Positions 36,041 to 46,767 of a stretch of DNA of 64,000 nt are shown here, piece after piece. The notes under the pieces were generated by a model. That model saw only the letters and a list, made by a program, of their open reading frames with translations. It did no database searches and was not told the DNA's origin. Positions within the stretch are counted from its first letter, which is position 1; each line of letters opens with the position of its first letter. The translations under genes were made by a program, and so were the position numbers. Source of the DNA: Hippophae tibetana (Eukaryota; Streptophyta; Magnoliopsida; Rosales; Elaeagnaceae); assembly GCA_037013495.1 (NCBI GenBank), contig CM072806.1, positions 48,201,814 to 48,265,813 of the forward strand, given 5' to 3'.

Positions 36041-37066
36041 TTATTTAATCAAGACAAACAATTATATAATTTTCTCAAATCTATTTAATTGCCTCTATAG
36101 ATAAATTGTTGGTCAAACAATTAATAGCATAAAAATCAGATTAAATAATATAATTAAATTAATATTATAATTGAGAAAAAAAATATTGGATCATCACATT
36201 TTGAAAATTGGGTTCATAAGATCCCTAGATTAATAAATTAATTACACATAAAATTAATAAAGAAAAGAGTAGAAAAAGAAATACAATCAATCTCTTGAAT
36301 TGTATAATTAATTTTTTCTTGAATCTCTACCAAAATTGTGTCGTTTCTTGAATTTTTCTATATTTTTCTCTCTTTTTAGCTCTAAAAACTAACCAAAATT
36401 ATGCTAATGTCGGTCAATTAGGGTTTATAGAGTGATTAGGGGCTTAAATAAAGCTCAAGTGCGATTTGGACTGTTCGATTAGCTTCAAATCAAGGGCTAC
36501 CATCAAAACAAGCAAAACTGATAGTTTCAGCCAATCACAGCGTGACACGTGGCATCAGAAGTTCATTGGGCGAATCAAAGAGCGACGCGTGGCAGAGAGA
36601 CTGGTCAGAGCCAACGTTCGCCGAGTCATCACCACGTGGCAAGACGTGATTCGTAGGAACAGATGGCGTGGCGCACGGGTGGAACACTTCGAGCAATATT
36701 ATGGTGACACGTGTTATAGCGCGTTGACTGATTTCCAAACTCGGATTGAACGTTGTGTTGACATGTGGCGTGTGTTTCTCCTCCTCACACGCGGCGCGAC
36801 GTGATTCGCTCTCGGTGCTTGTGTGGCATCCATGTGGCTTGCTCAGTCAGCTCCTATGCTTGTGTGGCATGCCACGTGGCAACTTCTGATTGGTCATGCG
36901 TTAAAAATTCATAAAAAATTCCAAAAATTATATTTTCACCCCTTTTCACTAAAAAGTTTATATTTTAATTTTTTTAGCCACAAAAATACTATTTATTAAA
37001 TAAAACAAGTAAATATTAAGTGAAAAAGTACGCTAATGACTCTATTTTCATAGAGTCATCATTGAT

Positions 37067-37380
37067 CACGATGAAGATTGTTTTGAGTATGTTGTTAGGT
37101 TGGACTTCCAAGCAACTAATAATGTTACAAAGTATGAGGTAGCTATATTCAGGGCCATGACATCAAAGAAGCTCAAAGCGGATAACATCACCTTTCATAG
37201 TGACTCATGACTGATGGTCAACCAATATTTGGGAATGTTTGAGGCTAAGGATAGCAAGATGAGGATATATCTAGATAGATTGAGAAAGGAATGGTTAAAA
37301 TTTTCGAACTTAAAGATCAAGTAGATAGTCAAGAATGAGAATGGTCATGCCGATGCTCTGGCCATAATAGCCTCTATGTG
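37067..37380 (+). pseudogene. Tat-like RNase H (second part)
   Basis: Continuation of the RNase H begun before 26366: HDEDCFEYVVRLDFQATNN, KYEVAIFRAM, TFHSDS, a stop, then LMVNQYLGMFEAKDSKMR and NENGHADALAIIASM. The family pattern is ATNNEAEYEAL, then SDSQLVVNQ, then NSHADALA, so the match is clear. The join with the first part is exact once the insertion and one TTGAT are removed. Confidence 0.85.
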
Positions 37381-38710
37381 AGAGGCCAACCAAACTTGAG
37401 TGGCATCAATAACAATCCCGATAGAGGCCAGTTTAGAGGAGTTCAAAAAAATATTTGGGTGCATGGATGCTGCCACAAGCTCATGGTACACCACAATCTT
37501 TGACTTCTTGAAAAGAGGAGACCTACCCAAGAACTAGAAGCTCGTGAAGTAAATTAAGGCTAAGGTAGGTTGATACATGATTGAAAATGATAAATCATGC
37601 AGAAGGTGTGAATTCAGACTCAGGCTCTTGTATATAGCCAATGAGGGGTCTAATAGAGTTATGTTTGTAAAAAGGGAGAGTGTAGCTCTCATTGAGGTGG
37701 AAGGAGGCTATCCCAATGAATTATGAGATAAGGGTACTATTGGCCTAGTTTGCAAGCAGATTGCACAAGGTACAACCAGGTAAGTGAAAAGTGTTAAATA
37801 TTTTCCCTATTGGCACATGTACCTCCAACCACCATAATAGGGCCCATGGCCCTTCTATAAGTTAGGGCTTGATATAGTAGGACTTATACCACGGGCAACG
37901 GGCCAAAATAAGTTTTTATTAGTGGATATAGATTATTTTTCCAAATGGATTAAGGTAGAACCCCTAGGAAGGATACATGAATAGGAGGTGATTTGGTTCA
38001 TCTAGAAATATATAACTTGTCACTTTAGCCTGTCAAAAGAGCTTGTTACTAGTAATGAAAGATAGTTTATAGGTCGTAACATCAAAGAGTTTACCAAAAA
38101 GTAAATCACCAAGATGTGCCATTCAAAACTATATTATACACAAGCCAAAGGTCAAGTCGAATCTTTTAACAAGTTGATAATCACCTTGCTAAAGAAAAGG
38201 TTCGAGGGTGCTAAAGTAAGATGGGTTGAGGATCTACCTGAAACATTGTTGGCTATCAGGACTAGCCCCCGAGGGAGCATTAACGAGACACCTTTCTCTC
38301 TAGTGTATGGGACTGAGGCTGTGATACCAATTGAGATCACAGTGCCCACTATAAGATTAGTCCTAACCAAGGACAAAAATGCCATAGGAAGAGCATTTGA
38401 GCTAACCCTCATAGAAGAAAAAAGGAATAAAGTTTTGAGAAGGATAGTCAAGCAAAAATGGAGAGTAATAGACTATTACAACAAGGCCGTGCACTTCAAA
38501 TCTTTTCCATAGGTGACTGGGTTCTCAGAAGGGTCTTCCCCAACAAGAAAGAATTGATGGTGACAAGATCAGTGCAAATTGGGAGGGCCTATACCAAATG
38601 GCTGAAATGACTCTAGGAGGGGCTTACTTATTGAGAAGTATTGAGGGATTTGAGGAGAGCATAAGTTGGAATGCCCGACACTTGAAAAAGTGTTACTTCT
38701 ATGAACTCTG
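37381..38710 (+). pseudogene. Tat-like integrase
   Basis: The integrase of the Tat-like element, which would insert the cDNA. The core reads GPWPFYKLGLDIVG, FLLVDIDYFSKWIKVEPLG, ELVTSNER, then TQAKGQVESFNKLIITLLKK and WVEDLPETLLAIRTSPRG, ETPFSLVYGTEAVIPIE. The catalytic Asp of LDIVG and the Glu of GQVES are present, while the second Asp position reads TSNE. Past the core the GDWVLRRVFPN and MPDT..SVTSMN words fit the C-terminal end near 38510-38710. Several stops break the part before 38110. Confidence 0.85.
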
Positions 38711-38781
38711 ATTTATCACCCTCATGTGTCGTTCTTATATATATATGAAGTAACTATTTGCAAACAATGAATCTCTATTGA

Positions 38782-39600
38782 TATTACATGTCAAAAGTTA
38801 ATCACCTCCGTCACAGACTATGTAGAACGCTCTCCCTTAAAGAAAGAGTTTATTACCTTGATCACAGAACAGGAAGAACGCTTTCCCTCAAAGAAAGAGT
38901 TGATCACCTCGACCACATAATAGGTAGAATGCTCTCCCTTAATGAAATAATTGATCACCTTGATCATAGACTAGTTAGAACACTCTCTCTCAAAGAAAGA
39001 ATTAATTACCTCAGTTTCCAACTAGGTAGAACACTCTCCCCTAAAGAAAGAGTTAATCACCTTTGTCATACACTAGGTAGAACACTCTCTTTAATGAAAG
39101 AGTTGATCACCTTGGTCGTAGACCAGCTAGAACACTCTCCCTGAAAGAGAGAATTGATTACCTCATTTGATGATAAGGTATAATGCTCTACCTAAAAGAA
39201 AGAGTTGATCACCTCGTTTGTTAATTATGTAGAGCACTCCTTAAAGAGAGTCGATCACCTTAGTCACAAACCAGGTAGAAAGCTCTCTCTCAATGAAAGA
39301 GTTGAGCACCACAATCACAGACCAAGTAGAATGCTCTCTCTCAAAGAAAGAGTTGATCACCTCAATCATAGACTAGGTAGAATGCTCTTCTTCAATGAAA
39401 GAATTGACCACCTTAATCGTAGACTAGGTAGAATGCTCTCTTTCAAAGAAAGAGTAGATCACCTCAATCCTAGACTAGGTAGAACGTTCTCCCTCAAAAG
39501 AAGAGTTGATCACTTCGATCAAAGACTGGGTATAGCGCTCTCCCTCAATATTACGCACCGTGAGATGATCACACTGGTCAAGAATCGGGTAGAACGCTCA
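38782..39600 (+). repeat. 51-bp tandem array
   Basis: About 16 diverged copies of a 51-bp unit, for example AAAGAAAGAGTTGATCACCT followed by YGATCAYAGACTAGGTAGAA and CRCTCTCCCTC. Because 51 is a multiple of three, frames stay open and read as 17-residue repeats (LSLKERVDHLDHRLGRT). A few units have lost or gained bases. It lies between integrase and the antisense ORF, a place where Tat elements often carry tandem repeats. Translation of the array is unlikely. Confidence 0.88.
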
Positions 39601-39989
39601 TAACACCAAAAATAAAATACATTAATCAAGCGTCATAGGTTCATCTTATTTAAAAATAAGTTTATTGCTCTATTTTACAAAGCTTTCAAAATTTATTAAT
39701 GGAGATCTCGATCTCTCACAAAGTTAAAAGTTCCTTAGATGTTTGGACATATGACCAATGTTTGGGTCATCTGTCTCTTCCACTAAGTGCAACAACTTGA
39801 CATGAATCTTGAAAACTTTCTTATAAGTATTGAACCCCATTTTAGTAGGGGCCAAGATCGAGTTGAGTATGGAATGTTCCAATGCCTCAGCAACACTCAT
39901 CACTTTGAGTAAGACCCCCTTAGATCACTTCATATAGAAGTTTTCCCAATGGGACTCCTTGTCAATAAGGGCGACCATTTTAGTCGTGG

Positions 39990-42814
39990 CCCTCCTATCT
40001 TGAGCTCGAGTTTGGGATAGTTGCTCCTTTTAAGAGGTGAGCTCACTCTTGGTCTTTTCATAAAGGGAGAGATTATCCTTAAGCCTAGACATCTCATTTC
40101 TTAATTTCTCTACCTTGATCTTGAGCCTACCATTTTCCAATTTTAAAGCTCGAGCAGAACATGTATTTGTCTGGTCAGAATCTAAAAGGTTTGCATAAGA
40201 AAGATAAAGAAAAATTGTTAGCAACTTCAAACAAAAAAATGATGTCTGAAAATTAAAGCACTTTTAACCCCTTTTTTAGTGAATAATAGTAAGAAAATTT
40301 TAATGACATGTATCCTTCAAAGTAGGGAGGTGGGTCAGCATCATAAATAAATACTATAAATGCCATAAATACACAATCATACATGCAATGCAAGTTGTTC
40401 TCAAAATCAATCGTTTATCATTAATAACAATTGATTACAAGTGCGAGCTAGCAACCACACAATTAGGAGTGTCATTGAACTTAAAAGAAATATATATGGC
40501 CCCTAGCATGTTGAAGAGACCAAGAAGTTGGGTTTGGAATATAGGGGGATTCGGCCTAAGATCAAGAAGATGGGTTTGAATATAGGGAGATTCGACCTAG
40601 TGCCAATATCAGAGGTCCTCAGTTCCACCCTCTTCATCTCCCATCTCAGGTCCATCATCACTCGTACTAGATTTTGATCCCTATTCCTCACCCTCATCTT
40701 GGGTTTGAGTGGATGAGTACTGGGGAGTGACTTGGATATTCAGGATCTGATAGTAGTATTCCCCTAGGCCCTTTTTATTGGCTTCATCCTTGTATGATTC
40801 CATAGCCAAGTTGTACCCTATCTCAATGCTCAAAGAGAGTTGTTCCTTCATCACCTCAAGCTCGGGCTTCCTCTGGCTCTTCTCAAGCCTACAAGCTTCA
40901 ACCTCAGCTTGGGCCTTCTTTTGGGTCTTTTCAAGCTCTTCCAAACACTTCATTCAGATCATGTATGTCCTTAGACAGCTTCTCCTCCTTGTCGATAACC
41001 ATGCTTGCCCATTTGTTTGCCTTAGCCATCAATACAACATACTTGGCTTGAGTTGATACATGGATCTCCTTCTCCATTGTGAGCTCATACTTCAAAATCT
41101 CAACACCTCGAGCCCTGATCTGTATATGAAGGACCTATGTCTAAAAATAAGACCAACAATGTAAGGGCAGTAGAATATAAAAGCCTGAGGCTTGGTTAGA
41201 AACAAGGTTGGACTAATACTTTCCTGGTACATGGCATCTAGTTATCTCTTATGTACCATGTAAGTGAACTGGTCCACGTGGTGGTCTAGCCTCTGTAATG
41301 CCATATCTCTATACAAGGCTACTCCCTCCATGTTTATAGTGAGGTCATCGATGATAACATTCTCTTTCCTTAAATCCCTCATATGGGGAGTAGGTTCTTG
41401 TTAACTTGAACTGATGGTTGATGAGGTGTGTTAACTTGAGAATTCTAGTGAGGGCTCGACAACATTTAAAGGATTAGGTTCATCAATGGTCACCTTCTTC
41501 TTCTTTTTTGACAAGGTTGGTGTGGCTTCTTTCCTAAAGGACTTAGTCTTTTTCATCTCTTTGGAGCTTGTCCATCACGAAGAAGGTTGGATGAGCTTAC
41601 TTTGACACCGTGCCAACAGCTTAGAGGCATTGAACTCCATTTTATCTACAAAGATATAAAAACAAGGGTGTTAGATTTACAAGTGCGACCTAAATAAAAA
41701 AGAGGCTGAATAAAAAGTAAAATATTTATGGTCTCATGGCCAGTTCACCATCATCTGGTACCACCTTGAATTTCCCCCATAGTCTATGGGAGGGGTCCTA
41801 CGTTTCGAGGGTGCCTACGATTTACATATAATCCTGTGAGGGGGCTCTACTAAGCCCCACCCCATGAAACCATACGTAATAAAGTGTAGGGTACTTAGTA
41901 GATGCCTTAATGAAGTCTTCTTAGGGAAATAGTTTTGGATATAAGCTAATTGTTACTTGGCCTTATGGCTCAAAGTCATGATAAAGGAGCTTATATTTCT
42001 TAGCATGACCTTGGTGTCAACCCAGATATTCTTTATCAATCTGGTGTTATTGGCTAGAGTTTCCCACCTACCAAAGACGTAGAAGAAGTACTCCTTCCAG
42101 TTCTTCTTATTATCAAGGATGATCATATTTGTTCCTCGATCTTGTTTCATAGACATATAGACCCTCATCGCATTTGTAGGGTTCTGCTTCATTACATATG
42201 CCTCATTGAACTCATGTATCTCCAATTTGATCTTGAGCTCTCTACATGTCAATGTGAAGTAAAACAAGTACCTCCACCTATTCGGCATCTACTAGCTTGG
42301 CGCGATTTGAGTCCTAGTCAAAAATTTCCTTATAAATGGGTATAAAGAAAATTTGACCCCCAACCATAAGGCCTTTTCATGGAAGATTGTCTAGCCAGTT
42401 GGAGGTGGGTCATTGTCATGAATGCCCAGCTCGAGAATCATTATTTGAGTCGAGGAAGGAATGTTGAATGTTTTACTTATTCTCTCCTCATACTGAGGAG
42501 ACAACCCACAGGTCTTGACCTTGGCCGCCCAACCTTTGGTACGACTTATGGGTTTACCAGTTCCTTTATTCCTTATTTTCTTCCTCCATAACCTTGATAC
42601 AGATATTTGGGTTTGAGGCATGTTCAACCTAATTGTAGGTACAACCTATGGATGAGAGATAGAGGTAGAGAGTTGAGGCTGAGATAGCTCCCATTTTTCT
42701 CAAAATGCTTGCCTCATTGGTAGAACCTGTGGCGTCACTTTCTGGCTGGCTCGAGAAAGTGGGATATTGTGGGCTCTCCCAAGAGAACAAGCTTGAAGTG
42801 CTTTCTTTATGCAT
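39990..42814 (-). pseudogene. Antisense ORF region of Tat-like element
   Basis: Coding-like sequence on the strand opposite to gag-pol, between the array and the 3' LTR. From the right: a serine-rich start (42814), SRLWRKKIRNKGTGKPISRT with KVKTCGLSP, IMILELGIHDNDPPPTG (42391-42627). Then RYLFYFTLTCRELKIKLEIH, FNEAYVMKQNPTNAMRVYMS and DNKKNWKEYFFYVFGRWE (41953-42288), a basic stretch near 41500, and coiled-coil-like parts at 40681-40953 and 40030-40230. This matches in order the extra antisense protein of Tat-lineage elements, which resembles the putative gypsy-type transposon domain (PF04195). Its function is unknown. Many stops separate the parts. Confidence 0.7.
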
Positions 42815-42891
42815 GGTCTCTATAAAATATCATGAAACATGAAAAAGGTAAGGCACGAGAAGTAGAAATTGCCCAGAGTCAAGTTTGAAAT

Positions 42892-42902
42892 AAAAAGGGG
42901 AA
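42892..42902 (+). other. Polypurine tract of Tat-like element
   Basis: AAAAAGGGGAA immediately precedes TGATTC at 42903. Such a purine run primes plus-strand DNA synthesis next to the 3' LTR. Confidence 0.6.
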
Positions 42903-43554
42903 TGATTCTTTAAACCAACTTGGAAAGAAAGTAGAAAACTATTAGATTCGAGGAGTTTTTTTCCCTTAAAACTCAAGAAATTAAGCTATGTACCGAACCG
43001 ATTTCTTACCACCGATATGAGAATTTATATGGCTCGAGCTGAGGTAATAAAGTGTTTTATTTTTCAATTTTTGTCTGATGTATAGAAAATGATGAAATGA
43101 GGAGAATCTTAGGCTCATTCTTATATAAAGGTCCATATTTCTCTCTCTAATCATCTAACAAAAATTAATTAAGGAAGTCGAACGATTCAAATCCACCCAT
43201 GTTGAGGACCCGAGCTGAAAGAGTAAGAGGACTATATGTTTAGACATATAAATTGATTTTGAGCTCGAGTCATCTAACAACCAGAGCCATCAGATGAGTC
43301 AGCCCTAGACCTGTCTCCACTCACAACGACACTAATAGTATGGGCCATGGTGTGGTCAACCTCAACCTTTAAATATGTTTTATTTTACTCTTATACCCCT
43401 CTGACATGTTGTGGTGTGTAATCTCTATGTAATCAACATGTATACATGCAATGCTATATATATACATGGACCCCATAAGATATCCACACATTCAACAAAA
43501 AATCTCTAAATTCTCTTTAGTTTCTTTCTTTACAAATCGATCAATCCTAACAAT
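42903..43554 (+). repeat. 3' LTR of Tat-like element
   Basis: A 652-bp candidate from TGATTCTTTAAACC to CAATCCTAACA. The last 40 bases resemble the stub before the primer binding site at 23042-23082. It contains the TATA-like TGCTATATATATACATGG near 43452. No full second copy is in the window, so its left edge rests on the polypurine tract. Confidence 0.55.
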
Positions 43555-43949
43555 ATACACTGAACTAATATATAATGAGTCTTTCAAGACAATTTGTGTG
43601 CCTATTTTTCCTTTTGTTATTCAATGTACATATGAACTGTCAGGATTTAAGCAAAGATGGTTTCACTGGATCATAGGATAGTTTTATGATGTAATTCTAT
43701 GTTTCTTATGAGTGTTATGTAGTGAAAGAGAGGTTTTATTATATGAATATGCCAAAGGGAAAGATTATAATGTTTATGAGTGTTGACAATATTCGTGAAC
43801 AAAATATTTAAATGTAAACTAGTTTCTAGGCGCATTTTCAAGATCGCTATTCAAGCCAAAGAAAATTTCAAGCTTCAAGTAAACATGTTTCATGCATACA
43901 CTTGTTCTTAAGCACGTTAGAATACATATTATAAATTAGGAACATTTAG

Positions 43950-45100
43950 TAATGATCATGTACAATCTATGTCCTTTCATGTTGGATTTCAAATTGGTGT
44001 ATATCCATTGAAGTTGGGTTCGATCGATCAAGGGAATGGATCGATCAAAATCAATCGAGTTTGATTTACCTAATCTCGAGTATTTTATTAATCATTGCTT
44101 GGATCAATTGAAAAGGGTTTTAATTGATCGATAGATTATTATTTGATCATTGTTAGATAGATCGAAAAGGGTTTGAATCAATCAGCCTTATTGGTTTGAT
44201 CGATGAAGCTTGGATTGGATCGATCAAGTGCGCAGTGTTCAACTTAAAACATAATTGTGTATTCAAGCCAAACTTTTCAATTACTATATTGTCCCTATTA
44301 ATTATTGTTCTATGAATAGTTTAATGGACAGAATGATAATTGGTCTTTGACATGGCATTAAGGTTTCCATTTTTTCTATTTAAACAACCTAATGCCTTTT
44401 GTTTTCACAACCACAATTACGTTCATTCTATTCATCTTGTGCTTTCTCTCTCAAAACGTTTTCTAGAAAATTGAATTATATTTTGTTGGGCTTTTTCTTA
44501 AATTAATCTATCAAACATTGTATGGTTATGTTTGATTGATTAATAAGTGTATTTAATTTATGACATTGTGATTTCAACTTTCGTTATAAGGTTTGCTAGT
44601 TGATTTAATTTAACTGATTATCCTTAAATCATGTAGTTATGATTTTTTTTCATTATTAAATATCCTCTAGGACATACTTTGTACTTGTGTTCCTTGTGCT
44701 AACTTTTTAGGTACTTGCTAAACGGGTTTGATTGGTAGTGTGACTCTAGTTTTTGAAATGTTGGTTTGGATCCATACATCTATCTTGTAAAGAATGTGAA
44801 ACCTTGTAAGTATATTACTAGGGAGTTTAACTTTGAAGAGTAGTATAAGACATGACCTTGTAATTGAACGTTGATTTTCATAATGGATAGTTAGGTGGCT
44901 TGATGGATCGATGATTTTCTTCCTAAGACATTGTTGTGGCTTAAGTTGTTTCCATCTAAAATATCATGTGTCAAGTTTTTATTTATTTCTATTTTATATT
45001 AATTACACATAATTGTATGTTTCGTCGCTTGATTAAACTTAATTCAAAAAATCACTTATCCATCACATTTAGGTTAAGTATATCAGTAACTTAAAATTTT
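43950..45100 (+). repeat. SIRE-type LTR, probably solo
   Basis: The last 380 bases match the SIRE-like LTR at 15100-15487. The first part holds a cluster of GATCGATC, ATTGATCGAT and AAAAGGGTTTGAATCA words (44010-44240). A TATA-like TCTATTTAAAC precedes a pyrimidine-rich stretch near 44380-44460. No gag follows it, so it is probably a solo or truncated LTR. Both edges are approximate. Confidence 0.5.
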
Positions 45101-46767
45101 AGTTTAAAATCACTATATTTATAACATCTTTGACATAATTTAACAATAAAGTTTTTCTTCATGGTTTATTTAATTGTAATTAAAAATTTTATGCTAATTT
45201 TTGTAAATGAAGTTAGATTTTTTTCCCTTCAATTTTGTATCAAAATAATTAACATTTTGCATGAGTAAAGAATCAATTTGATCTTAAACATTTATGTTGT
45301 TCAATACTTCCTAAATGTAGTGTTTATAAGTACATGCACCGTTGTTTCCTTTTTATGCTTACACTTAAAGAATATGATAAATTTTCATAATAAATGCATT
45401 AATTTAAAGAATAATTTAATATATATAATTGGGAAAAGGAAATAGCCAATGTATAAACATATAAACATGTTAAAAGTTAAATGTAATAATTAATAAATTA
45501 AATAACCAATTTACTAAATTTTTGTAACCATATTGATTTAGCCCTCAAATACTAGCTTGACTAATTTTTTTAAAGATGTACTAAATTCCTTTTTTTATTA
45601 AATAAAAAAATTATAATGTGAGATTCAAATTTAGTTCCATGTGGTAGAAATGAAGCTTCATACCAATTGAATCATAAAACAATCCCAAAATTATAAAATT
45701 AATATGACTAATTTAGTCTTGAGCATGGTGCAAAAATGGTACCATAACTTTACTAAATGTATATTTTAATAATTTTTTGGTTAAATAGAATAGGAACACT
45801 AACCTCATAAATGTTCCAAACAAGTCCATAAGGTGGTATTTAAACCGTGTGCTTCTCACGTGTATTTTTCTCAAGACAATTTTGACATTATAAAAATTTA
45901 AACTAAAAAAAAATAAAAAAATTCCAAAAACGCAAGTGGGGTGGGGTTTCACAGGTGGGGGGAGTTAGTAGGTGAGGGAAGGGTGGAGGTGCAACAAGGG
46001 TTATGGTAGGGGGTTGGGCTCGCAAGGGTGGGAGTTGGGATCAGGGATGGGGGTGTGACTAGCTCGTAAGTGGGGATAAGGGTCTTCGGTTGGGGATTGG
46101 GATTATGATGGGGGTTCAACGGAGTGGAATTTCACCTGGGAGGTTTTGTCAGGTTTTCTCTTCTTTTTTTAATTCAAATTATCAAACTTTTTGAACTTCT
46201 TTGAAACTTTTATTTAGTGTTTACTTGACTAAAAAATACTAAACTAAACTAAACTATATCTTATTATAATCAGGGAGCTAATCATGCTTAGCTTAGATCA
46301 ATCAATAACCTTTTCAAAAGTCTAATATCATTTCAACTATTAATTCTTTAGTCTTCTAAATTCTCCTTTTTAACTAATTTGATACTTAATACTCCATTAA
46401 TTTGAGATCATTTCTTCAATTTGAAAAATCTAAATATTTAGGAATACCGAATTGGGGAAAAAACTCAAATTAGTAAAAATGGAGAACTTGAATACGAAAT
46501 TAATCAAATTGAAGTAGATTGCTACTACTCAATCTTTTGTCACGAAGTATAAACAATAAATTGAATTGTTCAAGAAAAAAATGATTAAGATTTTCTTGGA
46601 TTTTCTTTTAAAGCCCCAAAAAAAGTACGGTTATAATAATCTTCTATATTCATGGCACACCAAATACGACAACTTCTCGTATAAAAGAGAAAACAAAGAG
46701 GAAACAAATATTATTAATGTACAAAATATAAAATGTACAAAATATAAAATATGTTTGCTACGCAACA
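45101..46767. other. Gene-free, with G-run block
   Basis: AT-rich spacer downstream of CASP. At 45938-46125 the plus strand switches to G-rich text with many GGG to GGGGGG runs. Within it 46026-46053 fits a G-quadruplex pattern of five close G-runs. No frame with recognisable motifs crosses it. Confidence 0.55.

Larger units (their letters stand above)
26367..37061. mobile_element. 1.5-kb TG...CA insertion (solo-LTR-like), split by CACTA
   Basis: The inserted DNA begins TGATCGCCAC at 26367 and ends GAGTCATCA at 37061. It is flanked on both sides by TTGAT (26362-26366 and 37062-37066). Removing it and one TTGAT joins the RNase H frame exactly. A five-base duplication with TG...CA ends fits an LTR-retrotransposon solo LTR. 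The CACTA and its TTA duplicate account for 9,193 bp, leaving about 1,502 bp. The left part carries GCAAGTATACA and CGTTCCCACGGAGAT, shared with 19056-19928. The right part (36530-36890) is GC-rich with repeated CACGTG words and an unlikely frame at 36466-36804. Confidence 0.8.
23042..43554 (+). mobile_element. Tat-like Ty3/gypsy element, nested host
   Basis: A plus-strand gypsy element laid out as LTR stub, gag, RT, RNase H, integrase, tandem array, antisense ORF, 3' LTR. That layout is known from the Tat lineage. The first about 40 bases (TTATTCTCTCTCTATAAATA to CAATCCTAATA) resemble the end of the 3' LTR at 43510-43554. They are followed by TTTTGTCACCCACCGTAGGG, close to the CCCACCGTGGGGC primer-binding context of Tat elements. 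Most of the 5' LTR is missing. RNase H is split at 26366/37067 by the nested insertion. All reading frames are broken, so the element is old. Confidence 0.75.

Noticed and set aside
36466..36804. A 112-residue frame, basic and GC-rich.
   Set aside because: It lies inside a TG...CA repeat with target duplication and spans the CACGTG word cluster. No recognisable domain was seen, and its openness follows from higher GC content.
38788..39603. Two frames (118 and 132 residues) that look like a leucine-rich repeat protein.
   Set aside because: They are translations of the 51-bp tandem DNA array in the Tat element, with frame breaks wherever a unit has gained or lost bases.
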